In this document: positions 8,862 through 17,207 of the stretch, piece by piece
Layout: each line of letters starts with the position of its first letter
Position numbering within the stretch: position 1 is the first letter of the stretch
Source: Brevibacillus dissolubilis
Lineage (GTDB): Bacteria; Bacillota; Bacilli; Brevibacillales; Brevibacillaceae
Direction of reading: 5' to 3'
Assembly: GCF_006170445.1 (NCBI RefSeq)
Contig: NZ_VCNA01000006.1
Location: forward strand, 124,001-188,000
DNA: 64,000 bases
Made by a program: the position numbers and the translations under genes
Notes under the pieces: model-generated
Database searches by the model: none
Told to the model about the DNA's origin: nothing
What the model saw: only the letters and a program-made list of their open reading frames with translations

Positions 8862-9164
8862 ATGATCGAAGTAAAGCCGATTCACTTTGAAGAAGGGACA
8901 GCCATGGCGGTTACGGTGTATCTGCCGAAGACAACCCTGTTGGCGGTGACGACAGACAAAGGTTACATTATGTGCGGAGCTTTGGATGTAGGTCTTTTAA
9001 ATCAAAAGCTGGCAAGCCGGGAGATTCTGGCCGGTCGTGCCGTCGGTGTCAAAACCATACAGGAACTGCTGGATGCACCGCTTGAATCCGTTACCTTGAC
9101 TGCTGAGGCCAAAGGGATTACAGCGGGAATGATTGGGAAGGAAGCAATCCGTAAAATGTTTTAG
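8862..9164 (+). CDS. yunC: DUF1805 family protein YunC
   Basis: 100 residues, matching YunC/DUF1805: MIEVKPIHFEEGTAMAV at the start, KGYIMCGALDVGLLN in the middle and an AVGVKTIQELL segment. Function unknown; family structures show a small alpha/beta fold. ATG 8862 lies after GGAAGGAG; an upstream GTG at 8844 overlaps that site and is rejected. A terminator follows, closing the yunE-yunD-DUF6154-yunC cluster. Confidence 0.88.
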   Translation: MIEVKPIHFEEGTAMAVTVYLPKTTLLAVTTDKGYIMCGALDVGLLNQKLASREILAGRAVGVKTIQELLDAPLESVTLTAEAKGITAGMIGKEAIRKMF

Positions 9165-9196
9165 GAGCATCCTGTCGTCAGGGGATGGCTCTTTTT
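9165..9196 (+). terminator. Terminator after yunC
   Basis: Imperfect stem GAGCATCC / GGATGGCTC followed by TTTTT. Confidence 0.7.
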
Positions 9197-9239
9197 CGTT
9201 TTCAAACTTGCAATTTTATTTTTTACGACAAATTACCCT

Positions 9240-9267
9240 TTGTGCTCATTTCGTAAATTAGTATAAT
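9240..9267 (+). promoter_or_regulatory. Promoter of the HD-GYP gene
   Basis: -10 TATAAT at 9262-9267 with TTGTGC at 9240-9245 (16-base spacer), 33 bases before the start codon. Confidence 0.5.
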
Positions 9268-9300
9268 GGAAGTACTTTCTGAAGAAAGGCAAGGAAGCCA

Positions 9301-10401
9301 ATGCGTCTAATCTCGATTAATAGCTGTCAACCTGGTGTAAAGTTAGCACGTTCGATCTATGCCAGCAATGGAAATACATTGATTGGTGCCGGAGTCATGC
9401 TGAGTCAGCGCATGATCGACCGGTTAGTCGACATGCAGATCAATTCAATCTATATCGAGGATAAGCGGACGGAAGACATCGTGGTAGAGGATGTGATTTC
9501 GCCTGAGACACGCCGCGAAGCGATGAGTGTCATTTACTCCACGTTTGAGACATTCCGGGAAGACCCGAGCCGCCGCAAGCAGATGTTTGCCAACCCGCAG
9601 ATGGGCAGACAGGTGCGTCAGGTGATGCACTCCCTGATGGATGAGATCAAGGACCATCGATCCGCGATGAACCTGCTGGGGACCGTATGCGGTGTAGATC
9701 ACTATGTGTTTGCCCATTCCTTTAACGTCACGCTCTACACCTTGGCGATTGCGGTCAAGATGGGATTTGGCGAACGGGAATTGATCGAGATCGGGATCGG
9801 AGCAATGCTTCACGATGTAGGGAAGATGGCGATTCCTTACGACATCCTGACGAAACCAGGCCGCTTGACTGACAGTGAATACGAAATCATGCAGACTCAC
9901 ACCAGTGTTGGCTTTGAGCTATTGCGAAAACAAGACGACATTCCTCTCCTTGCTGCGCATTGTGCATACCAGCATCATGAGCGGTTGGATGGCTCCGGCT
10001 ATCCCCGTCATCTCAAGGAACCGGCTATTCATCAGTATGCCAAACTAGTAGGCGTGTGTGACGTTTTCGATGCATTAACCAGTAATCGTGTGTACCGCCG
10101 GGCGATGCTCCCGCATGAAGCGATTGAGCTTTTGTTCACCGGAGCGGGTGTTCAGTTTGATAAAGAGGTGGTAGAGCAGTTCCGCAACACGATTGCACTC
10201 TATCCGTTGGGGCTCTCGATCCAACTCAACACAGGAGAAAAAGGTGTCGTCGTGGATAACAATGTCGGCGTACCAAGCCGCCCGATTGTTCGGATCCTCA
10301 CCGATTCAGACGGTCAGACGGTAGAGACTCCTTACGAACTGGATCTGGCCAGCAAATGCAACCTTAATCTGATTATTACGGATTGCGAAGCGCTGGGATA
10401 A
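9301..10401 (+). CDS. HD-GYP domain protein, probable c-di-GMP phosphodiesterase
   Basis: 366 residues. The HD-GYP domain spans roughly residues 115-300, with H-D at 171-172 (AMLHDVGKMAIP), HHERLDGSGYP (GYP at 233-235) and DVFDALTSNRVYR. These residues build the di- or tri-iron centre that hydrolyses c-di-GMP to pGpG or GMP. The N-terminal 110 residues form no clear sensor domain, and there is no membrane segment, so the protein is cytosolic. It starts at ATG 9301 after AAGGAAG and is a single-gene unit with its own promoter and terminator. Confidence 0.9.
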   Translation: MRLISINSCQPGVKLARSIYASNGNTLIGAGVMLSQRMIDRLVDMQINSIYIEDKRTEDIVVEDVISPETRREAMSVIYSTFETFREDPSRRKQMFANPQMGRQVRQVMHSLMDEIKDHRSAMNLLGTVCGVDHYVFAHSFNVTLYTLAIAVKMGFGERELIEIGIGAMLHDVGKMAIPYDILTKPGRLTDSEYEIMQTHTSVGFELLRKQDDIPLLAAHCAYQHHERLDGSGYPRHLKEPAIHQYAKLVGVCDVFDALTSNRVYRRAMLPHEAIELLFTGAGVQFDKEVVEQFRNTIALYPLGLSIQLNTGEKGVVVDNNVGVPSRPIVRILTDSDGQTVETPYELDLASKCNLNLIITDCEALG

Positions 10402-10418
10402 TTACATCTGAGAGTACG

Positions 10419-10452
10419 GACCATGATGCTAATTTGGCACATGGTCTTTTTG
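10419..10452 (+). terminator. Terminator after the HD-GYP gene
   Basis: Stem GACCATG / CATGGTC followed by TTTTTG. Confidence 0.7.
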
Positions 10453-10505
10453 TTCTACTTGCCAGAGCCTTAGGTAGACTGTATCATGTAGAAAGGGTAA
10501 AATAG

Positions 10506-10533
10506 AAAAAACTCCCTGAATTAGGGAGTTTTG
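10506..10533. terminator. Second hairpin, bidirectional terminator-like
   Basis: AAAACTCCCT / AGGGAGTTTT with a 5-base loop; A and T tracts on both sides. Confidence 0.65.
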
Positions 10534-10716
10534 CGCTTGTGAATTTATGAACGTTCGTATTTATTAATTTATAAATATACACTGCTTTCATATAAATTTT
10601 AACTTTACCCCCTATAATCTGTCAATCATTATTTTACTTTTCAGTATTTTTTGTCGAGCATTAGCCTATTTGGCAGGATTTTGTCTAAATTCCTCAGGTA
10701 TTGAAGGTGAATCACT

Positions 10717-11973
10717 GTGAATCCAATCGGAAAAAGCATACGGGAACATCGAAAAAGGTTGCATATGACACAAGGAGATTTGGCAGAAGGGATCTGCAAC
10801 CGCAGCTATATCAGTCAAATTGAAAAAGGCTTGGTTATTCCTACACCAGAGATTTTGGAACAGTTGGTGAGAAGATTAGATATTGAACTCAATGAACTGT
10901 GGAACGAATCGGAACAGCCGACATTCTCCAAGCAGGAGATCGAGAGCACCTTGCGCCAGTTGGTCAACTCGATTGAATCTCATGAGTGGGAATCAGCTCA
11001 GAAGTGGGTCGTCAAGCTGGGAGTACTTGAGCTGTCCTCACCAGAAGTATCGGTTCTATCTTGGGCCAAAGGATTCCTTGCTCAATTGGAGCAGCGGTAC
11101 CAGGAGGCAGAGAAGCAGTACCTCGAAGCGTTGATTCTGGCCGGGGATTATGATGATATTCCCCATCTGATCCGTGTGCTCAGCTCTCTTGGTACTCTGT
11201 ACTGCACAGCCCAAGAGGCGAAAAGAGCATTGCCTTATCTCAACGAGGCTCTGCAGCTTGCTAACCGCTATGAGATCGGCGGTCTGATGCGCATCTCGCT
11301 TTTGCATACGCATGGTCTGATGCACGGGATGCTGGGTGAGTACGACTCCGCTATCGAAAATCTCAAGGAAGCCGACCAGCTTAACAAGTCATACCGCACG
11401 CATTTCAAAAGCGAAGAAATCTATATGATGCTCGCCAACTGCTATCATCGTCTGAAGCAGTATGAAGAGGCCGAGCAGTATAATCTGCATACATTGGATA
11501 TCCTGCAATTCTCCCCGAATCCGCGGATTGAAGCAGGGGTGTACAGTAATCTTGGTGTGCTCTATGCTGACCTGCAGAAGTATGATCAGGCCGAGAGCAT
11601 GCTGCTAAAGGCAATTGAGGGTCATAAGCAGACCGAGAGTACCCATTGGCTGCATAACTCCACACTGGAGCTTGCGGATGTCTACAGACAGACAGGGCGC
11701 TTGGAGCAGGCCGTTCTGCTGTGTGAGAGTGTACTAGCAAGTGAATCAGCTGAGAAATCCCTTGCCGAAGCCAGATATATCTACGCAGAGATTCTCACTG
11801 AGCTAGGGAGGGGCGAGGATGCACTCTCCCATCTGGAACCGGCATTGGAGTACTTTTCACAGGCGAAGACAACAGACTTCCTCGTGAAGGCGTACCGGTT
11901 GCTGGCTCGTATCAGCCTGTTCTTCGGGAAATTCGCGTATAAAGAAGAGTTTTATCAAAAGCATATCATGTAG
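10717..11973 (+). CDS. HTH-TPR transcriptional regulator (RNPP/PlcR-like architecture)
   Basis: 418 residues. Residues 6-62 are a Cro/C1-type helix-turn-helix (IREHRKRLHMTQGDLAEG, then RSYISQIEKG). The rest is built of tetratricopeptide-like helical repeats, for example YNLHTLDIL and YSNLGVLYADLQKYDQAE. This is the architecture of the Rap/NprR/PlcR peptide-sensing regulators. No cognate propeptide gene is visible on either side, so it may sense another ligand. The start is GTG 10717 after GAAGGTGA. The HTH is closer to the Bacilli PlcR/NprR type than to phage repressors. Target genes are unknown. Confidence 0.85.
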   Translation: MNPIGKSIREHRKRLHMTQGDLAEGICNRSYISQIEKGLVIPTPEILEQLVRRLDIELNELWNESEQPTFSKQEIESTLRQLVNSIESHEWESAQKWVVKLGVLELSSPEVSVLSWAKGFLAQLEQRYQEAEKQYLEALILAGDYDDIPHLIRVLSSLGTLYCTAQEAKRALPYLNEALQLANRYEIGGLMRISLLHTHGLMHGMLGEYDSAIENLKEADQLNKSYRTHFKSEEIYMMLANCYHRLKQYEEAEQYNLHTLDILQFSPNPRIEAGVYSNLGVLYADLQKYDQAESMLLKAIEGHKQTESTHWLHNSTLELADVYRQTGRLEQAVLLCESVLASESAEKSLAEARYIYAEILTELGRGEDALSHLEPALEYFSQAKTTDFLVKAYRLLARISLFFGKFAYKEEFYQKHIM

Positions 11974-11991
11974 GACAGGTGGACAAGCACA

Positions 11992-12026
11992 AAAGACATC
12001 CTCGGGCACATGCCTTGGATGTCTTT
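11992..12026. terminator. Bidirectional terminator between the HTH-TPR gene and corA
   Basis: Stem AAAGACATCC / GGATGTCTTT with A and T runs outside; lies between convergent genes. Confidence 0.8.
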
Positions 12027-12031
12027 TTCTG

Positions 12032-12967
12032 CTACAGCCATTGTTTTTTCTTGAAGATCCAATACATCGTGACGGCGAGCAGGAGCATGAACGAGAGCAC
12101 TCCGTAATAGCCGTAGGGAGAGCGCAGCTCGGGCATGAATTCGAAGTTCATCCCATAGATGCCGGTCACGATGGTAAGCGGCATGAAGATCGTGGTCAGA
12201 GCGGTGAAGACCCGCATGATCTCATTGGTGCGGTTGGAGACGGCGGATTGGTAAGCCTCGCGCAAGTTGCCGATCAGCTCGCGGAAGGTGTCGAAGCTCT
12301 CGACGACTTTTACCGAGTTTTCGTGGATGTCGATGAAGTATTTTTGCAGGTTGTCGTCGATGAGGTCTAGTTCCTTTTTGTTGAGCATGCCGATGAGATC
12401 GCGCTGGGGGCCCAGCATTTTTTTGGCGTAGAGGATTTCACTGCGAAGACCGATCAGTTCGTTGAGATGCGATTTCTTGGCATTGACGAGGATATCCTCT
12501 TCCAGATCCTCGATCAGGTTCTCGATGGACTCCATCACATCGAAGTAGGATTCTACGATTTCGTCAACGAGATGGTACAACAGATAATCGGGAGAGTTGA
12601 GCTCTCCTTCACGGATGATGGTGACGGCTTTGGTGAACTCGTGGATGTCTGCTTTGCTCACGGTGATGATATGATGACGCCCGAGGAAGATGTTGACCTC
12701 GCGCAAAAAGATATCTTGGTTGCGGAACTGGATGCTGTTGAGCACGATAAAATAATGGTCGTGGTAAATCTCCAGCTTGGGGCGCTGTTCCTCCTCATCG
12801 ATGCAGTCCTCGACAGCGAGTGGGTGCAGCCGGAACAGGCGCTGGAGGATGTCGAGGTCGAACAGCTTGGCATCAATCCAATAAAAGCCGTTGTCAGGCA
12901 GCGTCAGAGTCATTTCGATATCATCGATTTCTTGGATGAGTCCGTTGCGGATCCATCTGATTTTCAT
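12032..12967 (-). CDS. corA: CorA family magnesium/cobalt transporter
   Basis: 311 residues, usual CorA length. The C-terminus has the two transmembrane helices, with the selectivity motif YGMNFE after the first helix and a short extracellular MPEL loop. The long N-terminal part is the acidic cytosolic funnel domain that senses Mg. The C-terminal KKKQWL tail is basic, as in other CorA proteins. ATG 12967 follows AGGAGGAG. Monocistronic; convergent with the HTH-TPR gene. No Mg riboswitch was recognised upstream. Confidence 0.94.
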   Translation of the reverse strand: MKIRWIRNGLIQEIDDIEMTLTLPDNGFYWIDAKLFDLDILQRLFRLHPLAVEDCIDEEEQRPKLEIYHDHYFIVLNSIQFRNQDIFLREVNIFLGRHHIITVSKADIHEFTKAVTIIREGELNSPDYLLYHLVDEIVESYFDVMESIENLIEDLEEDILVNAKKSHLNELIGLRSEILYAKKMLGPQRDLIGMLNKKELDLIDDNLQKYFIDIHENSVKVVESFDTFRELIGNLREAYQSAVSNRTNEIMRVFTALTTIFMPLTIVTGIYGMNFEFMPELRSPYGYYGVLSFMLLLAVTMYWIFKKKQWL

Positions 12968-13173
12968 GGCGGCGGCTCCTCCTTCCTTACATGGTGACGG
13001 CGCATCGCTTTTACCGCTAGTATACCATTATAGGGCCGCCAACCTGCCATTGTCGGATAAATTCACCTGTTTCTTTTCTGGATTCTTGTGCTGCGGCAGG
13101 GTAGAACGTCCACATCTTTTGGGCAAGGTTTTCCCACTCCCGCATAGGATGTACTAGGTGGGAGGTGGCGGAA

Positions 13174-13920
13174 GTGGTCATGTTTCGCAGGCGTCACCGT
13201 TTGTTTCGTCCGATGTCGCGGACGAAGGCGGTTTTTATTGCGATAGTGGTGATGCTGGTGCTCTTCGTCCAGTCGTTGATTGTGATCGAGCAGCGGCTGG
13301 AGCCGACGATCTTAATTTTGGCTTCACAAAAGGCAGAACAGCTTGCAAAACAGGCGATTTCTGATGCTGTGACGAAACGGATCTCGCAGCAGGGTGTAGA
13401 CTTCAATGAAATCGTCAAAATGGAAAAAGATAAGAACGGTCAGATTCAGGCAGTCGATTTTAACTTCAAAGAGTATTCAAGGATCGTAGGGGAGACGACA
13501 CAGCGCATCCAGAACAGGCTGAGTGAGTTCGAGGATGAGACGGTGGAGCGCACGGTTCCGCTTGGTCTTGCCACGGGTAGCAGCTTCTTGGCACAGATGG
13601 GGCCGGATCTGCCGATTACCTTTGTGCCGGTGGGATCCGTGAAGACCAGACTGGAGACCGAGCTCAAAGAAGCGGGGATCAATATGGTGCTGGCGACCGT
13701 GTTTATCTATGTGGAGGTCGACCTGCGGATTGTCATCCCGTTTGCGACCGACCAAAAGACGGTGGCGACTAAAATCCCGATTACGCACTCGCTGATCATC
13801 GGTCAAGTGCCGCAATACCTCTACAACAGTGCAGACGGCAAACCGGATGTACCGCTGTCGAAAGAGGATGCAGGCGTACCAGACACCAGCAATGTACCGA
13901 ACGGCACGAACAGCAACTAG
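13174..13920 (+). CDS. yunB: Sporulation protein YunB
   Basis: About 248 residues. One N-terminal membrane helix (AVFIAIVVMLVLFVQSLIVI) is followed by an extracytoplasmic domain typical of YunB (VERTVPLGLATGSSFLAQ, PITFVPVGSVKT, VEVDLRIVIPFATD, TKIPITHSLIIGQVP). YunB is a sporulation protein of Bacilli; a loss leads to defective spores in Bacillus subtilis. The start is uncertain: GTG 13174 is 8 bases after GGAGG, ATG 13180 is 14 bases after it, and GTG 13165 overlaps it. Ends at a strong terminator. Confidence 0.88.
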   Translation: MVMFRRRHRLFRPMSRTKAVFIAIVVMLVLFVQSLIVIEQRLEPTILILASQKAEQLAKQAISDAVTKRISQQGVDFNEIVKMEKDKNGQIQAVDFNFKEYSRIVGETTQRIQNRLSEFEDETVERTVPLGLATGSSFLAQMGPDLPITFVPVGSVKTRLETELKEAGINMVLATVFIYVEVDLRIVIPFATDQKTVATKIPITHSLIIGQVPQYLYNSADGKPDVPLSKEDAGVPDTSNVPNGTNSN

Positions 13921-13951
13921 GCAAGCAGGCAGCGACGATAAGATGAGCGTG

Positions 13952-13984
13952 AAACACCCGTCATGAGGCTTATGACGGGTGTTT
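13952..13984 (+). terminator. Terminator after yunB
   Basis: Thirteen-base perfect stem AAACACCCGTCAT / ATGACGGGTGTTT. Confidence 0.8.
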
Positions 13985-14034
13985 GTGCTGGTGATATAAT
14001 GGGGCTACATGAGCGAAGAAGGGAGGCATCGGCC

Positions 14035-14775
14035 ATGGAGCGTTATCTGGGCTGGCATGTGTCTGGTGAGCCGTTTGCCGCGTATTCGTTGTCACATGGG
14101 ATCACGTTGGCAATTGCCGTGGGGCTTGTTCTCGCGCTGTATCTGTTCCGAGAGAGATTGCGTGGAGCAGCGGCCAATCGAATCGTGCGTTGGGGATTGG
14201 CCGCTGTTTTATTGGGATCGGAGCTGCTTTTGCAGGCATGGTATTGGTACAACGGGGTCTGGTCATTCGTGTGGCTGATTCCATTTGAGCTGTGCAGCAT
14301 ATCGCTTTGGATTTGTTTTTTTATGCTGGCACGTAAGAGTTATAGTCTGTATGAAATCGTCTACTTTACCGGTATTGGCGGAGCGGCGCAGGCGATGCTC
14401 ACTCCGGTGTTGTTTCATCCCTTCCCGCATTTTCGGTTTACTCATTTTTTTATTGCACATATTGCCATTATTCTGGCACCGCTGTTCATGACGTGGGTGG
14501 AAGGGTTTCGTCCGACGTGGAGGTCTGTGTGGAAGTCGTTTGGCTTGTTGAATCTGATCGCCTTGGTCGTCTATGTGGTGAATCAGTATCTGGGGACGAA
14601 TTTTATGTTTTTGGCGTATAAGCCAGAGACCGGGAGCATCCTGGATCTGTTGGGGCCGCACCCGTGGTACATTCTGTCGCTGGAGGGTGTGGTGCTGTTC
14701 TTCTTCTGTCTGTTGTATCTGCCATATGCGGTGGCGGATTGGCGGGCGAAGCGGAGGGAACGCGCTGCGGGATGA
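14035..14775 (+). CDS. TIGR02206 (YwaF-like) integral membrane protein
   Basis: 246 residues with about seven hydrophobic helices. It matches the YwaF/TIGR02206 family in the N-terminal FAAYSLSHGITLAIAVGL, the WSFVWLIPFELCSIS segment, FFIAHIAIILAPLFM, and LDLLGPHPWYILSLE near the C-terminus. Function unknown. ATG 14035 is 8 bases after GGGAGG; a TATAAT at 13995-14000 could be its -10. Convergent with the M23 peptidase gene across a shared terminator. Confidence 0.85.
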   Translation: MERYLGWHVSGEPFAAYSLSHGITLAIAVGLVLALYLFRERLRGAAANRIVRWGLAAVLLGSELLLQAWYWYNGVWSFVWLIPFELCSISLWICFFMLARKSYSLYEIVYFTGIGGAAQAMLTPVLFHPFPHFRFTHFFIAHIAIILAPLFMTWVEGFRPTWRSVWKSFGLLNLIALVVYVVNQYLGTNFMFLAYKPETGSILDLLGPHPWYILSLEGVVLFFFCLLYLPYAVADWRAKRRERAAG

Positions 14776-14833
14776 GCAGGTCACGGTGGTGATGGACTGT
14801 GGTGTGGACACCAGACACTGCCGAGATTCATGT

Positions 14834-14879
14834 AAAAAAGAAGCGAGAGACCGTTTACGAATGGCCGTCGCTTCTTTTT
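14834..14879. terminator. Bidirectional terminator between YwaF-like and lytH genes
   Basis: Stem AAAAAAGAAGCGA / TCGCTTCTTTTT between convergent genes. Confidence 0.8.
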
Positions 14880-14883
14880 CGTG

Positions 14884-15963
14884 TTATTTTTTCTTCTTTT
14901 TCTTCTGGGCACTGCGGATGGATTGGCGCTCCCAGTTTTTCAAATGCGGATAGGGGTCAAACGCCCACTCAGCATGACCGACGTCGCGGTACATTCCGTA
15001 GTGCAGATGTGGTGGGAATTTGCCAGAGGTTCCGGGCTTGCCGTAGCCGGAGCTGCCAACATAGCCTACCACCTGTCCGGGCTCGACGATATCGCCTACT
15101 TTTAAGCCTTTGCGGAAGCTCGCCAGATGTGCGTAGTAGTGATACACGTTGTCCATGTCACGGACACCCACACGCCAGCCGCCATAGCGGTTCCAGCCCA
15201 TGATCTCGACCACACCATAGCCGGTGCTCAGCACAGGAGTTCCGTAATCGGCAAAAATATCGGTACCCTCATGGATGCGGCGTCCACCCCAGCCCCGTGG
15301 GTCTCCCCATGTACTGCGATAGCTGTAATTGTAGCGTCGCGGCACGATAAAGGAGTGATTCATCACATCCAGAGTCTGATACTTCTCAAACACACGCTTG
15401 AATTGCTCGATCGTCTTCACGGCACGGTCACGCTTGTAGTAGGTCCAGATCCCGATACGGATATCATCCTCGGTAAATCCGAACTCAGACAGATAGCGGG
15501 CTATTGAGGTGACCACGTCGGTGTCATTTTGTTGATCCGCTTTGCCGTCTCCAGAGCCATCCATGCCCATTCCACCGAAAAAAGAAATGGACGGCTCGTC
15601 TACATCATCCATCTCCGGATTGAGATAGCCAGACCAGGAAGCAGGCGGGATCGTGATCGCGGTGATCCGTTTAGGTTCGCCGCTGTCTGCTTTTTTCTTT
15701 TTGCGGGTCATCGTACGTTCATACTGATCGATCGCAGCCAAATACGTCCATGGAACCCCGTAAAGCCCCTCCAACCGCAGAAACAGCTGCTTCCGTTCCT
15801 CATAGATCGGGTCGGAAGGAGGCTTGGTCTCTGGCTTCGCGGCTTTTTGTTGGGGGGGTGGTGCTGGTGTGATCGCTTGGGCTGCTGATACGGAGTTGTC
15901 ATAAGGATAAAGCATGGATGTCAACAGCAAGGGTATCGTCAAACAAAGGCACAGAAAACGCAT
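14884..15963 (-). CDS. lytH: M23 family metallopeptidase, LytH-like (YunA)
   Basis: 359 residues. Starts with a signal peptide (MRFLCLCLTIPLLLTSMLYP), then a Pro/Lys-rich spacer, a helical domain, and a C-terminal M23 zinc peptidase domain with HEGTD (H231, D235) and PHLHY. Bacillus subtilis LytH is the L-alanyl-D-glutamate endopeptidase that trims peptides in the spore cortex. Position near yunB and before lipA supports that role. Two Lys-rich tracts (RKKKKAD and a C-terminal KKKKKK) are odd. The start at ATG 15963 follows GGAGGGAG; the longer frame to 16029 lacks a signal peptide start. Confidence 0.88.
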   Translation of the reverse strand: MRFLCLCLTIPLLLTSMLYPYDNSVSAAQAITPAPPPQQKAAKPETKPPSDPIYEERKQLFLRLEGLYGVPWTYLAAIDQYERTMTRKKKKADSGEPKRITAITIPPASWSGYLNPEMDDVDEPSISFFGGMGMDGSGDGKADQQNDTDVVTSIARYLSEFGFTEDDIRIGIWTYYKRDRAVKTIEQFKRVFEKYQTLDVMNHSFIVPRRYNYSYRSTWGDPRGWGGRRIHEGTDIFADYGTPVLSTGYGVVEIMGWNRYGGWRVGVRDMDNVYHYYAHLASFRKGLKVGDIVEPGQVVGYVGSSGYGKPGTSGKFPPHLHYGMYRDVGHAEWAFDPYPHLKNWERQSIRSAQKKKKKK

Positions 15964-15977
15964 CCGTTCTCCCTCCA

Positions 15978-16022
15978 ACCTAACAGGTTCTTTTGTTAGG
16001 TATCCCCCGATTGTGAGGGGAT
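15978..16022 (-). promoter_or_regulatory. Two stacked hairpins in the lytH 5' leader
   Basis: On the minus strand, GGGGAT-type stem (16002-16007 with 16017-16022) is followed directly by a perfect 8-base stem ACCTAACA/TGTTAGGT (15994-16001 with 15978-15985), which ends 3 bases before the ribosome site. It is too short for a known riboswitch class I can name. Confidence 0.4.
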
Positions 16023-16131
16023 TATCCATTTGAATTATTAGGTAGAACCGATGCAGGGAGCGTGGGGAAGTGATATGATGCGGGTAAGAGCAGACGAGAG
16101 ATGATCAGAGGAAAATAAAGGGGAAGTAACG

Positions 16132-17100
16132 ATGAAGCAGACGATATACATACGATGTGACAAGCCTTTTACCCTGCAACGGTTGACGGCCGCATGGGAG
16201 CAGCTGGTAGGGGAAGCAGGACGCCTTGAACATGTTGACTCCGCACATTCTCAACGGGAAAAAACCGCGTTGGATCGGTTCGTGGAGCTTGGAGGACTGT
16301 CGAAGTCAATATCATGGAGAGTCGGCCCGCTGGTGGCGGTGACGGGATGGAGTGCTGAGGCATTATCAACACTTGCAGGTTGGCGGATCGGGACGTGGTT
16401 GAGTGAGGAGAACAGAAATGACGCTGCATCTGAATGTTTCTCCGCACCAGCGCACCTCTGGCTTCGTGAAAACGCCGATCAAACCGAATCAGCACTGCCC
16501 CCGGCCGGCGTCATTCAAAAAGTGGTGACAGGCGATGGAATTACGTTGATGCTGTTCGGACAAGGGAAGCGTGATGGGAAGTCAACAGTGATTCCGACTG
16601 GTTTTGAACAGAAAAAGCATCTGGACGAGCATATTGATGAAGGCATGTTTTTACTTCAGGTGAACATTGATGACGCCAGTGCGGAGTGGCTGGCCTACAC
16701 GATGGAGAGTCTGTTCCAAGCTGGAGCCAACGATGTCACCATGATCCCGATGACGATGAAAAAAAGCCGTGCAGGTATCATGGTGCAGGTAATGTGCTAT
16801 GCCAGCCAGATTGATGTGATGAAGCATATCCTGTTCCGGGAGACGACGACATTCGGGGTGCGGTATTTTCCTGTGGCGTGTCATCGGTTGGCACGGCGTT
16901 TTGTCCGGGTGATGACTGAGTGGGGGGAAGTACAGGTGAAAATCGGATATCATCTGGGTGAGCGGGTGCAGGTCGCGCCTGAGTATGAGGAGTGCGCCAA
17001 GGCAGCGAGAGCAGCAGGAGTGCAGCTAAAACGGGTGTACCAGCAGGCTGTCGAGCTGGGACGTGCCTCTTCGGCGGAACGGTTAGAGGAAGGTCTGTAA
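16132..17100 (+). CDS. larC2: LarC2-type domain protein (nickel-pincer cofactor nickel insertion, C-terminal half of LarC)
   Basis: 322 residues. From about residue 163 on it is unmistakably LarC2/DUF111 C-terminal: QVNIDDASAEWLAYTM, ESLFQAGANDVTMIPMTMKK, ETTTFGVRYF, VQVKIG, VAPEYEECAKAAR. LarC uses CTP to insert Ni into the pyridinium pincer nucleotide made by LarB and LarE. The first 160 residues match nothing I recognise and may be a degraded or replaced N-domain. In lactobacilli LarC1 and LarC2 are joined by a ribosomal frameshift; here they lie on opposite strands, convergent, so no fusion is possible. ATG 16132 follows GGGGAAG. Confidence 0.85.
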   Translation: MKQTIYIRCDKPFTLQRLTAAWEQLVGEAGRLEHVDSAHSQREKTALDRFVELGGLSKSISWRVGPLVAVTGWSAEALSTLAGWRIGTWLSEENRNDAASECFSAPAHLWLRENADQTESALPPAGVIQKVVTGDGITLMLFGQGKRDGKSTVIPTGFEQKKHLDEHIDEGMFLLQVNIDDASAEWLAYTMESLFQAGANDVTMIPMTMKKSRAGIMVQVMCYASQIDVMKHILFRETTTFGVRYFPVACHRLARRFVRVMTEWGEVQVKIGYHLGERVQVAPEYEECAKAARAAGVQLKRVYQQAVELGRASSAERLEEGL

Positions 17101-17126
17101 GGCTGAACGCGAAAAAGCTGAACGTG

Positions 17127-17164
17127 AAAAAGGAGCAGTGCCGTTTGGTGGCTTGCTCCTTTTT
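17127..17164. terminator. Bidirectional terminator between larC2 and larC1
   Basis: Stem AAAAAGGAGCA / TGCTCCTTTTT with A and T tracts; serves both convergent genes. Confidence 0.8.
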
Positions 17165-17207
17165 GCTGTGAAATGAATGCGTCATACTGGTTCTGGTTAT
17201 TGGCGGG

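Larger units (their letters stand above)
10402..10716. other. Gene-free interval with two terminators and AT-rich leader
   Basis: 315 bases without a convincing gene. The first part holds two hairpin terminators (10419-10452 and 10506-10533). The rest is strongly AT-rich, with a TATAAT near 10613 but no well-spaced -35, and a GAACGTTC palindrome near 10548. No short peptide gene with a ribosome site was found here. Confidence 0.6.
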
